From Pseudomonas sp. TH41 (lineage in GTDB: Bacteria; Pseudomonadota; Gammaproteobacteria; Pseudomonadales; Pseudomonadaceae): 64,000 nucleotides of DNA. Below, one piece after another: positions 24,763-34,062 of this stretch (position 1 is the first letter of the stretch; every line of letters begins with the position of its first letter). Both the position numbers and the translations under genes were made by a program. Location of the stretch: assembly GCF_016650695.1 (NCBI RefSeq), contig NZ_JAEKFH010000005.1, positions 186,001 to 250,000 of the forward strand, written 5' to 3'. The notes under the pieces are model-generated. The model made no database searches and was not told the origin of the DNA. It saw only the letters and a program-made list of their open reading frames with translations.

Positions 24763-26229
24763 TCAGGAGTACCTGCCCACCACGGGCCCCGTTTGATGGT
24801 TAAGATAATCCGCCAACCTCAAAGTAAGCTGTAAAAGAGGCATCGTAGGATTACTGGCGCCGCCGGTAGCAAAAACACTGCTGCCCGCGACATGAAGATT
24901 CTCGACACCGAACACCTTGCAGTTCTCGTCGACCACTCCAAACTCAGGTGAAGTCGCCATTCGCGTGGTCCCCATATGATGAGCATGGGGACTGACCTTC
25001 AGTGGCAGCGACGCGTCATAAACGCACTCCTCCAACCTGACAAAGCCCAACCCTGTTTCGGCAAAACACTTGGCCACTTCCAGCCCTATGGACTTGATGG
25101 TATTCCTGTCCGCAGGGCTCAATTCCCAATGAATGGTTGTCTTGCGCATTCCCAGCGCATCTCGATCTTCGAGCAACGAAACGCGGCTATCGGGATTGGG
25201 GAACTGCTCAATCAACGTGCCGAGAACCCCATCCCCGGGACAATCGAACCTGGTGATAAATTCGATCTTTTGCTCCCCGCCTACTTCGCAAACGAGATTC
25301 TCAAAAAAAGTCTTGATGGCCGCCATTCGCCCATAGGTTTTCACTTCAGATACAAGTGAGGCAGTCACATTCCCTTTGCCCGACCCGTGCTCCTTCACGA
25401 AGGCATCGGTCGTGAAATACTGCCGAGAATCTCCATCCTGCCCGTCTTTCAGGATGAAGGTACCCAGATCAACGTTCAGGTGTTCCATGAAACATCTACC
25501 GACGAATCCATCCTTGCTCACGATACCGCCCGCTACCAGGGACTCACTGTTGAGCAGTTGCCTGGCATTTTCGATCGCACCGGTCGCCAAAATGAATTGT
25601 CCTGCCGTGACTCGCTCTCGATGCAGCTGGTAATCCGAGACGACGATCGTCCCTATGCGGCCGGTCTTGCTGTCAAACTCGAGATCGACGCAGTTGCAGT
25701 TGATGAAAACATCAAGTCCCTCGGTCTCGTTCAGTTCCTTGGCGTATTTTTGTGCAAATCGCGTCGGTGGGCTGAGCAGAAAACGGTCAGCTTCAAAATC
25801 GGCACCGTCCAAAGTAGCGTTCATCGCCTTGAATCCAGCGTGCGGCGGAAGATCTAAAATATCCATGGCCGCTGGTAGATTACGCTCGATCTCGGAAAAG
25901 GCGATGGGCCAACCGGGCAAGTGCACGGGAGGACCCACGGAAAAGTCGGAGGGTTCAAAGGGACGGCATCGCCCGGCCCAGTGATTGGAGGTGCCGCCAA
26001 GATAGCGCAGGCGGGTTTCCTCAGCGTAGACGTCGAGGCCTGTCGATGGGCACTTGTAGAGGCTCTGCGAGTTTTCTGAATACTCGTGCCCACCGCCCTC
26101 GAGAAGCACCACGCGCCAACCACTGCCGGCGAGATGCAAGGCCAGCGTAATGCCGGCTGGCCCCCCTCCTACAATGCAGAAGTCATAGAAAGCGCGGAGT
26201 TCTTTTTGCGATCCGTAGTCCTTGATCAT
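24763..26229 (-). CDS. GMC-family FAD oxidoreductase coupled to a Tat-signal protein
   Basis: A 488-residue GMC oxidoreductase. The N-terminal FAD motif is FCIVGGGPAGITLALHLAGSG with VVLLEGGG. Downstream are RYLGGTSNHWAGRCRPF and the C-terminal HAHHMGTTRMATSPEFGVVD and NPTMPLLQLTLRLADYL, as in gluconate, fructose and cellobiose dehydrogenase-type subunits. It lacks its own signal peptide. The ATG at 26229 overlaps the stop of the small Tat-signal gene as ATGA, which decides this start over one at 26268 and suggests the two proteins act together. By analogy with multi-subunit membrane dehydrogenases it may be carried across the membrane by the Tat partner and oxidise a sugar. No cytochrome subunit is adjacent. 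Confidence 0.85.
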   Translation of the reverse strand: MIKDYGSQKELRAFYDFCIVGGGPAGITLALHLAGSGWRVVLLEGGGHEYSENSQSLYKCPSTGLDVYAEETRLRYLGGTSNHWAGRCRPFEPSDFSVGPPVHLPGWPIAFSEIERNLPAAMDILDLPPHAGFKAMNATLDGADFEADRFLLSPPTRFAQKYAKELNETEGLDVFINCNCVDLEFDSKTGRIGTIVVSDYQLHRERVTAGQFILATGAIENARQLLNSESLVAGGIVSKDGFVGRCFMEHLNVDLGTFILKDGQDGDSRQYFTTDAFVKEHGSGKGNVTASLVSEVKTYGRMAAIKTFFENLVCEVGGEQKIEFITRFDCPGDGVLGTLIEQFPNPDSRVSLLEDRDALGMRKTTIHWELSPADRNTIKSIGLEVAKCFAETGLGFVRLEECVYDASLPLKVSPHAHHMGTTRMATSPEFGVVDENCKVFGVENLHVAGSSVFATGGASNPTMPLLQLTLRLADYLNHQTGPVVGRYS

Positions 26230-26420
26230 GCTTGCGTTGGCCGAAAATACTGGGCAGGCAGCACCCATCCGTTGATGACAACAAACTCGGATTTTTTACC
26301 AGAAGGCCGAGCAACGGCTTCGGAAAATCCAAATGTGAGCCCCCCAAGGCTCAACAGGGCAAAGGCCTGAAGGAAGCCTCTGCGTCCCATCACAGAGATA
26401 TTTAAATCAACTTCTCTCAT
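26226..26420 (-). CDS. Small Tat-signal protein upstream of the GMC oxidoreductase
   Basis: A 64-residue protein with a twin-arginine signal: MGRRGFLQAFALLSLGGL, with the RRxFLQ core and a hydrophobic stretch ending in AVARPSG. Only about 35 residues remain after the signal, with FVVINGWVLPAQYF. Small subunits of gluconate/fructose-type dehydrogenases carry Tat signals and escort the FAD subunit; this protein is much shorter than those, about 64 versus 180 or more residues. The four-base ATGA overlap with the GMC gene supports that it is translated. ATG at 26420 or the in-frame ATG at 26390 could be the start. Confidence 0.65.
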   Translation of the reverse strand: MREVDLNISVMGRRGFLQAFALLSLGGLTFGFSEAVARPSGKKSEFVVINGWVLPAQYFRPTQA

Positions 26421-26561
26421 GATTCAAAGCTCCACGACATCGAGATTGCGTTGGAAATTTCAACTACACATCCAAGGCGACAATTTTTCTGGAAATCACC
26501 ATCAACACCTCAATGGCGACACGTGTCACAGCGTTGGACACAACTAGAGGAATAGATCAGA

Positions 26562-27938
26562 TCAGAGCCACTTAGCAAGACCCGTCATTAATTCCCCACA
26601 CAAAGCCCCCACCACCAGCATCGGCAGCACCACAAGTTCACGCTTGAGATTGAACAGCCCCAGACGATAATTGACATACATAACCAGGATAAGCGTAGGA
26701 AACGTATGCAGGGCGACACCCCAAATCGCATATTTGACCCCGCCAATTGCCAGCAGCAAAGGCAACAGCACCCATAACGAGACCACGCGAATAATGTTGT
26801 CCATGGCTTGGTATTTGGTGAGTCCCAAGGCAATCCAGACCTGATTCGCCAACATGTAGCGCATTGTGAAGAAAGAGAGTGAAAGAATCGACATCATGCT
26901 ACCGGCCTGGGCATAACGCTCATCGTACAAGATGCTGATGAGCAGCGGACTGCCGGTCCAAAACAGTCCACATAAAAACAGCGAGATCAGATCGAACATC
27001 AATTTGACGCGATAATACAACGCGTGGAGCCGTGCGGTGTCATTGGTTCTTGTGGCCTCACTGAAGGCCGGCAGGGCAATGGCCCCGAACAACCTTTGCA
27101 CGCCAAGTTGAAGCGCTCCCAAAATCAGCACGGCAATGGAGTAGACCCCCAATTCGGCGGCCGTCATGCTGCCGCCGAACCAGATGCGATCACCGTACAT
27201 GGCCAATACACCCACGGCCGATGACAACAGTATCCAACGGCCGAAGACCACTAATTCCTTGAGTGCAGTGCGTTCCCACTGCAGACGGTTAGGCGGCCCC
27301 TCGAACCATAAATGACCCAGCACAGTGCTGACCATCGCCGAGACCAGGCCCGCAACCACCAAAGACCAGATGGACCGGGTGAAGTAACCGACGCCCAGCA
27401 TCGCCACCAGCCCGGCCAACTGGGACACAAACTCGGCGATGACCACTTTCTTTTGCTGGAAAGCGCGCACTGCCAGGTCGACTTTGGTCGACTGAAAACC
27501 ATAGATGATTGCCAGGGAACCGGTCACGGCCAATACCAGCGGCAACTCGGGTACGGCGTAGGTGGAATTGATCGACCACAGATTGATCGTCTGCGCAAAC
27601 CAGGCGGCGCCCGCGATCAGCAGTGTCGAAGCAAAAAGAATGAGACCGCGCACGATCTGCACCGTCCACACGGTATTGAGAAATACCGGATCATCGCCAC
27701 GCGGGCTCTGGATGATGTTCTGACGCAAGCCCACATCGGAAAGCAAGTGCAGAACCACCGAAACGGTGGTGGCGATCATCATGATGCCGAACATTTCCGG
27801 CAGCAGCAGGCGGGCCATTATCAGGTTGCCACCCAAGCGAAAGGCTTGAGACGTCACGAGCGCCCCGAGATTCCATGCCCCAGCAGATATCGCTCGGCTG
27901 CGAAGGCTCATCGATGGCGATAAATTAACTAGCGACAT
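26562..27938 (-). CDS. Wzx-type oligosaccharide flippase (MOP superfamily)
   Basis: A 458-residue polytopic membrane protein with about 12-14 helices. The N-terminus (AISAGAWNLGALVTSQAFRL, then NLIMARLLLPEMFGIM) is typical of lipopolysaccharide/exopolysaccharide flippases of the MOP superfamily. Wzx moves the lipid-linked repeat unit to the periplasmic face. I chose the ATG at 27938, which has GGGGGAG upstream; a start 18 codons earlier lacks support. It is the first gene of the long minus-strand operon and is divergent from the polymerase gene, so 27939-28032 should hold both promoters. Confidence 0.9.
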   Translation of the reverse strand: MSLVNLSPSMSLRSRAISAGAWNLGALVTSQAFRLGGNLIMARLLLPEMFGIMMIATTVSVVLHLLSDVGLRQNIIQSPRGDDPVFLNTVWTVQIVRGLILFASTLLIAGAAWFAQTINLWSINSTYAVPELPLVLAVTGSLAIIYGFQSTKVDLAVRAFQQKKVVIAEFVSQLAGLVAMLGVGYFTRSIWSLVVAGLVSAMVSTVLGHLWFEGPPNRLQWERTALKELVVFGRWILLSSAVGVLAMYGDRIWFGGSMTAAELGVYSIAVLILGALQLGVQRLFGAIALPAFSEATRTNDTARLHALYYRVKLMFDLISLFLCGLFWTGSPLLISILYDERYAQAGSMMSILSLSFFTMRYMLANQVWIALGLTKYQAMDNIIRVVSLWVLLPLLLAIGGVKYAIWGVALHTFPTLILVMYVNYRLGLFNLKRELVVLPMLVVGALCGELMTGLAKWL

Positions 27939-28032
27939 AACATCTCCCCCGGACTCAATGACACAAAAGGTACTATAGTCGCATTTTGCCATTCGACTAG
28001 CCGTCGCTCATTAATCAATAAGTCCACCCCCC

Positions 28033-29556
28033 ATGCCTGAGCACTTTCGCGCGTTAATCGTCATTCTGGTCCTTGCTGGCGTCGTTTTTGCCATGGCACG
28101 TCGACCGGCAGTAGATTTGATTCCTGACCGCGACTTCACGCGTCGGCGCAATCTGTGGTTCGCATTGACGCTACTGGCTTTTGTTTCGCACAGTTTCTGG
28201 GTGTACGCGGGCGTTGCCGCTGTCGTGTTGACCTTCACGCAAAAAAGCGAACGCAACCCCGTGGCGCTGTTTTTCCTTCTGCTGTTTCTGATCCCGCCGG
28301 CCTCGAAGGAGATTCCCGGTTTCGGCCTGGTCAATTATTTTTTTGCCATTAACCATATTCGTCTACTGGCACTGTGTGTGTTGCTTCCGGCTTTTTTCGC
28401 ATTACGCAAGCGAGCGGACACGATCCCTTTCGGACGCACCTGGCCTGACAAGCTGTTAGCCGCCAACATTCTACTGACGAGCGTGCTTTACCTGCGCGAA
28501 ACCACGGTCACCGACACGTTGCGCCAAACGCTCTACTTGTTCATCGAAGTTTTTTTGCCTTACTACGTTGCCAGCCGGGCGCTGAAGAACCTCAGCGACT
28601 TCAAGGACGCTCTGTTCGGTTTTGTACTCGCTGCCATGGTGCTGTCGCTGATAGGTCTCTTCGAATTTTCCCGGAGTTGGCTGCTCTACAATGCGCTGAC
28701 TGACGCCATGGGCATGCAATGGGATATCGGCTACTTGAGCCGTGGTGGCTCATTACGCGCCAGCGTCACCACCGGCCAAGCCATTGCGCTGGGGTACGTC
28801 ATCAGCGTGGCCATCGGCTTTTACCTGTACTTACAGGAGGATGTGCGCAGCCGATTGCAAAGAAGCCTCGGCGCGCTCCTGCTCGCCGGTGGTCTGTTCG
28901 CACCGCTGTCGCGTGGCCCCTGGATCGGTGCCGCCACCATGATCGTCGTATTCATCGGCACCGGCCGTAAAGCGGTCAAACGCCTGATGCTGCTGGCGGT
29001 TGCCGCAGTGCTCGCCCTTCCCCTGTTGGCCATTGTGCCGGGCGGCCAAAAAGTGCTCGATCTGCTACCTTTCATCGGTACAGTGGAAGTAGAGAACATC
29101 ACCTACCGGCAACGCTTGATTGATAACGCAGTGATCGTTATCCAGCGCAACCCTTGGCTGGGTTCTTTCGATTACCGCAACACACCGGAAATGCAGTCCT
29201 TGATTCAGGGCCAGGGCATCATCGATATCGTGAACACCTATATTGGCCTAGCCCTGTCGGTCGGCTTGATTGGATTGGCGCTTTTCGTAGCTTTTTTCGT
29301 CAGTGTTCTGCAGGGCATCCGCAAGGGGATGCGTTCGTTCCCCAATAGAGACGATGAGTCGCGCCGACTTGGACGTGCGCTCCTGGCGGCACTGGCCGGG
29401 ATACTGGTGACCATCGTTACCGTCAGCAGTATCACGGTGATCCCCGTGGTGTATTGGTCGGTCGCCGGACTGGGCGTTGCTTATGCTCAGATGGCGCGCA
29501 AGCTCAAGCACACCTCGACTGCAGTCACTGCGAGTGCCCACCTCCAATTCCGGTAA
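28033..29556 (+). CDS. Wzy/O-antigen ligase-type polymerase
   Basis: A 507-residue integral membrane protein with about 11-12 predicted helices, such as LIVILVLAGVVFAMARR at the start. A large periplasmic loop near residues 330-400 is followed by ITVIPVVYWSVAGLGVAYA near the C-terminus. The Wzy_C-type core contains LSRGPWIGAATMIVVFIG and LVRLPF-like loops. It probably polymerises lipid-linked repeat units in the periplasm. It is divergent from the Wzx gene, and the glycosidase gene starts six bases after its stop. Confidence 0.85.
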   Translation: MPEHFRALIVILVLAGVVFAMARRPAVDLIPDRDFTRRRNLWFALTLLAFVSHSFWVYAGVAAVVLTFTQKSERNPVALFFLLLFLIPPASKEIPGFGLVNYFFAINHIRLLALCVLLPAFFALRKRADTIPFGRTWPDKLLAANILLTSVLYLRETTVTDTLRQTLYLFIEVFLPYYVASRALKNLSDFKDALFGFVLAAMVLSLIGLFEFSRSWLLYNALTDAMGMQWDIGYLSRGGSLRASVTTGQAIALGYVISVAIGFYLYLQEDVRSRLQRSLGALLLAGGLFAPLSRGPWIGAATMIVVFIGTGRKAVKRLMLLAVAAVLALPLLAIVPGGQKVLDLLPFIGTVEVENITYRQRLIDNAVIVIQRNPWLGSFDYRNTPEMQSLIQGQGIIDIVNTYIGLALSVGLIGLALFVAFFVSVLQGIRKGMRSFPNRDDESRRLGRALLAALAGILVTIVTVSSITVIPVVYWSVAGLGVAYAQMARKLKHTSTAVTASAHLQFR

Positions 29557-29561
29557 CCCCC

Positions 29562-32177
29562 ATGGCCAAACTTTTTCGCCGCACCCGTCTGCTGCTTCCG
29601 GTTCTTTTGTCTTTTACTCTTTGGCCGTTTAGCACCTGGGCGTCAGACTGGGTCGCCAGCGTCGATGATCAAAGCGGCCTGCCAATGCTGGTGCATGGCG
29701 GCGGCCCCGTCGTTGCGTCTTCATTCGTCTTCTTTGGGAGCAACTGGGGCTGGGCGTATTTTCCAACCGAGTTTAAGTTAAACGCCCCCTACAGCTACTC
29801 TCTTGCAGGCCAGAGCAAAGCGCTTGATTTCGACCTGGCGGCGAAAATCCAGAAGGAAGGCGAGCAGAAACTGACTTGGGATTTTACCCTGGATGCACAC
29901 AGCACGAAGTCGGACGTGATGGGTGGGGGTGTCGTCTTCAAGTTCGACCCTGCCCTTTTCCCGGGAGAAATGGGCGAGCCGGTTTTGCTCCCTGACAACA
30001 GAGGCTGGTCCTGGGGGAATGCTCAAGGGCGACACATCGAGATGCGTTTCGAGCCCGCGCTGGCGAGGGTGTACTTTGAATCGGGTGATCGCTCTGAAGT
30101 GCGCGCTTTTTTCTACAAAGACACGATCAAGCCCGGCCGTCAGAATTTTAAAGCGACCTTAAGCGTATCTGGCGATGTGGCACTCGGCCCCACCACTGCC
30201 GAGCGCTTCGGTCTGGTGGACCCAAAGAGCTGGCCGAGTGACAAGCTCGACTGGAAAACCTCGCCGGTCGATCTGTCCTTTCTTAACGCTGACGAAAAAC
30301 CTGCAGGTAAGCGCGGCTTCGTCAAAGCGTCCGGCGAGCAACTGCAATTCGCGGACAACACCCCGGCGCGCTTCTGGGGCACCAACGTCACATCGTATGC
30401 GCTGTTCCGCACGACAGACGATGAAATCAAGCAGCAGGCTAAACGCCTCTCCGCACTCGGCTTCAACCTCGTGCGACTTCACCACCATGACTCCCCATGG
30501 GTCAGCCCAAACATTTTTGGCGACCCTGGCCTCACACATGACACCCAGCAACCAAGCCCGGAATCACTGAAAAAAATTGACTGGTGGATCAAGTGCCTGA
30601 AAGACGAGGGCATTTATGTGTGGCTTGATATGCACGTCGAGCGGACCCTTACTGCAAAAGACAACATTTATGGCTTCGAAGAGATGCCAAAAAACAGCCG
30701 TAACAACGCCGATCTCAAGGGCTACGCCTATGTAAACATCACCATTCAGCAGGCGATGAAGCAATTTGCCGCAGCCTACCTGACCCACGTCAATACCTAT
30801 ACCGGTCTCGCCTACAAAGACGATCCCGCAATCGCCGCTGTACTGATTACCAACGAAAACGACGTCACCCATCACTTTGGCAATGCCCTGCTGCCAGACA
30901 AGAACGTTCCAAAGCACAACAAGCTCTACATGCAAGCGGCCAAGAGCTTTGCCAACCAGCACGATCTGTCGGCCAACAAAACCTGGCGCGCCTGGGAGCC
31001 TGGCCCTTCCAAGCTGTTCCTTAACGATCTGGAGCGAAATTTCAACGTTGATATGATTCAGCACCTGCGCGCATTAGGCGTGAAGGTGCCCATCGCCACG
31101 ACCAGCAGCTGGGGCCGCAATGGCCTGAGCTCCCTGCCGGCCCTTACCGCCGGCGACGTGATTGACGTTCACAGTTACGGCGGCGTTGGCCAGCTAGAGA
31201 AAAACCCTCTCACCAGTGACGGTTTAATCAACTGGATTGCCGCCGGCCAAGTCACCGGCAAACCCCTGACCGTCACCGAGTGGAACAATGAACCCTTCCC
31301 GACACCTGATCGCCACTCGCTGCCACTCTATATAGCCGGCACCGCCAGCCACCAAGGCTGGGATGCGCTGATGCAATACGCCTACAGCCAGGAGCCGCTG
31401 TCCGGCGATTGGATGACTGCCGGCAACTGGCACGCCTATAACGACCCGGCACTGCTGGCCACCCTGCCCGCCGCCGCCTTGCTTTATCGCCGTGCAGATG
31501 TTCGCGAAGCAAACACAACCTATGTCTTCGCGCCGACGCCAGGCACTCTATTCAATCAAGACATTACACCGGCCAACTCAGCGCTGCTGCGCACGGCCAT
31601 GGAGAAAGGCAAACTGCAAATCGCCATGCCACAGACGCCGGAATTACCCTGGCTGCAGCCGGGCATTATCCCGAGTAATGCACAGGTGTTTCATGACCCT
31701 GACCAGTCGCTGCTGGACGCCAACGCCAGCGAGTCCACGACAGACACGGGTGAAATAAAGCGCAACTGGAAACAAGGTATCTACACCATCGACACGCCGC
31801 GCACCCAAGCTGCGACCGGCTGGATCGGTGGCAAGTCGATCAGCCTTGGTAACATCCGGGTTCAAGTGAAGACGGCTAATGCCAGTGTGGTGGTGCAAAG
31901 CCTGGACAATGTGCCCGTCGGCCAATCGCAGGATTTGCTGATCTCGCTGGGCACCCGCGCCATCCCCAAAGACGGCGACAAAACACCTTTTTATGTTGAG
32001 CCCCTCGAAGGCACGCTGACTATTCAGGCACCGCAAGGCCTGACACTGTTCACCCGCGGCATACTTGCGCAAATGAAGCCGCTACCCGCGACCTACCTTG
32101 ATGGAAGCTATACGATCAAGTTCGACGGCCAGCAAGCTTCCAATTGGTTGTTTCTGAAAAAAAGCGTCTCTCACTGA
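29562..32177 (+). CDS. Secreted GH-A clan glycoside hydrolase of the polysaccharide locus
   Basis: An 871-residue exported protein. The signal peptide ends near TWAS (residue 28). A beta-rich domain of about 230 residues precedes a (beta/alpha)8 catalytic domain. That domain has RFWGTNVTSYALF, FNLVRLHHHDSPW, a probable acid/base Glu432 in LITNENDV and a probable nucleophile Glu573 in VTEWNNEPF. The C-terminal 200 residues look like beta-sandwich modules. The start is ATG at 29562; the open frame extends upstream but would skip the signal peptide. Periplasmic glycosidases in exopolysaccharide loci trim or clear polymer. The exact GH family is uncertain (GH5/GH39-like by eye). Confidence 0.8.
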   Translation: MAKLFRRTRLLLPVLLSFTLWPFSTWASDWVASVDDQSGLPMLVHGGGPVVASSFVFFGSNWGWAYFPTEFKLNAPYSYSLAGQSKALDFDLAAKIQKEGEQKLTWDFTLDAHSTKSDVMGGGVVFKFDPALFPGEMGEPVLLPDNRGWSWGNAQGRHIEMRFEPALARVYFESGDRSEVRAFFYKDTIKPGRQNFKATLSVSGDVALGPTTAERFGLVDPKSWPSDKLDWKTSPVDLSFLNADEKPAGKRGFVKASGEQLQFADNTPARFWGTNVTSYALFRTTDDEIKQQAKRLSALGFNLVRLHHHDSPWVSPNIFGDPGLTHDTQQPSPESLKKIDWWIKCLKDEGIYVWLDMHVERTLTAKDNIYGFEEMPKNSRNNADLKGYAYVNITIQQAMKQFAAAYLTHVNTYTGLAYKDDPAIAAVLITNENDVTHHFGNALLPDKNVPKHNKLYMQAAKSFANQHDLSANKTWRAWEPGPSKLFLNDLERNFNVDMIQHLRALGVKVPIATTSSWGRNGLSSLPALTAGDVIDVHSYGGVGQLEKNPLTSDGLINWIAAGQVTGKPLTVTEWNNEPFPTPDRHSLPLYIAGTASHQGWDALMQYAYSQEPLSGDWMTAGNWHAYNDPALLATLPAAALLYRRADVREANTTYVFAPTPGTLFNQDITPANSALLRTAMEKGKLQIAMPQTPELPWLQPGIIPSNAQVFHDPDQSLLDANASESTTDTGEIKRNWKQGIYTIDTPRTQAATGWIGGKSISLGNIRVQVKTANASVVVQSLDNVPVGQSQDLLISLGTRAIPKDGDKTPFYVEPLEGTLTIQAPQGLTLFTRGILAQMKPLPATYLDGSYTIKFDGQQASNWLFLKKSVSH

Positions 32178-32222
32178 CGCCTCAATCTGCGCTTGCACCG
32201 CAACAGTTTCCAGGAGGACAGG

Positions 32223-33200
32223 ATGAAATATTTAGTGGTTGGCGGCGCGGGCTACATAGGTTCGCACATGGTTAAGCAACTATTGCGCGCAGATCACGAA
32301 GTGGTGGTGGCAGACAACTTCTCCACCGGCCACCGCCGTGCCTTGGTCGGCGGGAAATTGGTCGAACTGGACATAGCCGACGCGCAAGCCCTGGACGCCT
32401 TGTTCGCCGCGCAACACTTTGATGCTGTGTTCCACTTCGCCTCATTTATTCAGGTAGGCGAATCCGTGACGGAACCTGCCAAGTATTACCAAAACAACTT
32501 GGCTGCCACCCTCACGCTGCTACAAGCCATGGTTCGAGCGGGGATTAAAAACTTCATTTTTTCCTCGACTGCCGCCGTCTATGGCGACCCTGTGTATGTA
32601 CCCATCGACGAAGAACATCCCAAGGCCGCGATCAACCCTTATGGTCGCAGCAAGTGGATGGTGGAGCAGGTGCTTGAGGATTTCGACCGTGCATACGGAC
32701 TGAAGTCGGTCTGCCTGCGCTACTTTAACGCTGCTGGTGCAGACCCTGAGGGACAGCTGGGTGAACGCCATGAACCGGAAACCCACCTGCTGCCACTGAT
32801 CCTGCAAGCGGCCTCAGGCCGGCGCACAAACATCACGGTCTACGGCCGAGATTACGACACCCCTGATGGCACCTGTATTCGTGACTATATCCACGTTGCC
32901 GATCTCGTTGCCGCTCACGCACTTGCCGTGGATTACCTACTGGCCGGAGGTGCAAGCACGGCGTTCAACCTCGGCAACGGTCTAGGGTTTTCAGTACAGC
33001 AAGTGATAGATACCGCGCGCCGCGTAACCGGCCAGGAGATATTCGTCAGCGAAGCGCCGCGCCGTGCCGGCGACCCGCCACGCCTGGTGGCCGATCCGCG
33101 AAGGGCCAACACCTTACTTGGCTGGCAACCGCAGTTTGCGTCACTTGAACAGATAGTGGCTCACGCCTGGAGCTGGGAGCAGAAGCATCCTTGGCACTGA
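32223..33200 (+). CDS. galE: UDP-glucose 4-epimerase
   Basis: A 325-residue extended SDR. The NAD motif is VGGAGYIGSHMVKQL; the active-site segment is FSSTAAVYGDP with NPYGRSKWMVEQ (Tyr and Lys of YxxxK). CLRYFNAAGADPEGQLGE and DGTCIRDYIHVADL are near-invariant in GalE. It interconverts UDP-glucose and UDP-galactose, or their N-acetyl forms, supplying nucleotide sugar to the locus. The ATG at 32223 follows CAGGAGGACAGG. It is the third gene of the plus-strand operon, 45 bases after the glycosidase. Confidence 0.93.
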   Translation: MKYLVVGGAGYIGSHMVKQLLRADHEVVVADNFSTGHRRALVGGKLVELDIADAQALDALFAAQHFDAVFHFASFIQVGESVTEPAKYYQNNLAATLTLLQAMVRAGIKNFIFSSTAAVYGDPVYVPIDEEHPKAAINPYGRSKWMVEQVLEDFDRAYGLKSVCLRYFNAAGADPEGQLGERHEPETHLLPLILQAASGRRTNITVYGRDYDTPDGTCIRDYIHVADLVAAHALAVDYLLAGGASTAFNLGNGLGFSVQQVIDTARRVTGQEIFVSEAPRRAGDPPRLVADPRRANTLLGWQPQFASLEQIVAHAWSWEQKHPWH

Positions 33201-33205
33201 AAGTC

Positions 33206-33231
33206 GGCGCTCGCGCATAACGCCGAGCGCC
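33206..33231. terminator. Stem-loop between convergent galE and the kinase gene
   Basis: GGCGCTCG (33206-33213) and CGAGCGCC (33224-33231) flank a ten-base loop, located in the 44-base gap between two convergent stops. A bidirectional terminator is likely from position, though no T tract is present. Confidence 0.5.
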
Positions 33232-33244
33232 TGAGGAAGCCGCT

Positions 33245-34051
33245 CTAGTAGTAAGAGCGGTTTTGAGGCTCGGCCTTGTTCAGCACCGTGCCAATCAAAT
33301 TGGCTGTTCCCAGATGATGCAGGCTTTCTTCGATTTCTTTCTTGGTGTTCATGCCGTTAGCGACCACCAGCAGGACGCAGTCGAACTTAGGCAAGACGGT
33401 AATCACGTCATCCGAACTCAACAACGGCGGCAAGTCGAAAATCACGATACGTGAGTCGTAGCGCTCGCGCAGATCAGTAATCAAATGGCTCACCGCGGGC
33501 GATGACAGCACCTCAGTGGAGTGAGGAATCGGCTCACGCGTCGGCAGGACCACAAAGCGCGGCAAGGTCGGGTTGACCAGCACCTCTTGCAGCTCCGCTT
33601 CATCAGCCAGCAATTCGTTGAGCGATTTCTCCATCGGCAGGCCCAGGCAGGAGCCCACTGTCGGGCGGCGCAAGTCGAAATCCACCAGCAATGCGGTCTT
33701 GGTTGTGTGATGGGCGATGCTCATTGCCAGGTTGATCGCCAATACAGTCTTGCCTGCCTCCGGCGTCGGCGAGGTGATGGCGAGCGTGCGCCAGCCATTT
33801 TCTTCCATGACTTTCAGAACTTGCGTACGCAGCAGGTCGAAAGCCCCGCTCATATTCGAATTCTTGTTGAAAGCCACGATGCGGTTGCGCTCGAGATGAT
33901 CTGGCCGCAGAGGTACAACTCTTGTCTGCACATAACTGAGCGCATTCAGCCCTGCAGACTGCGTGGTCGCTGTCATCGCCTTTGGCGTTGTCACGAGACC
34001 TGACGAAGGCTGCTTCCCGGAATTTTCGGTATCGGGCTTGATTATTTCCAT
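33245..34051 (-). CDS. BY-kinase-type/CpsD-like ATPase of polysaccharide export
   Basis: A 268-residue cytoplasmic P-loop ATPase of the bacterial tyrosine kinase/CpsD type. Visible motifs are LAITSPTPEAGKTVLAINLA (Walker A), LLVDFDLRRPTVG (Walker A') and IVIFDLPPLL (Walker B). The N-terminal 60 residues are a low-complexity, Thr/Ser-rich extension. The C-terminus ends RSYY, with just two tyrosines instead of a longer cluster, so autophosphorylation may be limited. It is encoded 11 bases after the Wzz-like gene and would work with it as a split Wzc, controlling chain length and export. Confidence 0.88.
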   Translation of the reverse strand: MEIIKPDTENSGKQPSSGLVTTPKAMTATTQSAGLNALSYVQTRVVPLRPDHLERNRIVAFNKNSNMSGAFDLLRTQVLKVMEENGWRTLAITSPTPEAGKTVLAINLAMSIAHHTTKTALLVDFDLRRPTVGSCLGLPMEKSLNELLADEAELQEVLVNPTLPRFVVLPTREPIPHSTEVLSSPAVSHLITDLRERYDSRIVIFDLPPLLSSDDVITVLPKFDCVLLVVANGMNTKKEIEESLHHLGTANLIGTVLNKAEPQNRSYY

Positions 34052-34062
34052 GTCTATATTCC

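Noticed and set aside
29454..29561. N-terminal extension of the glycosidase frame
   Set aside because: It overlaps the end of the polymerase gene in another frame and would bury the signal peptide that starts at 29562.
33245..34051. Walker A of the BY-kinase-type protein (SPTPEAGKT) as a defective P-loop
   Set aside because: Bacterial tyrosine kinases such as Wzc have similarly divergent loops (VSPSIGKT), so this is within family variation.
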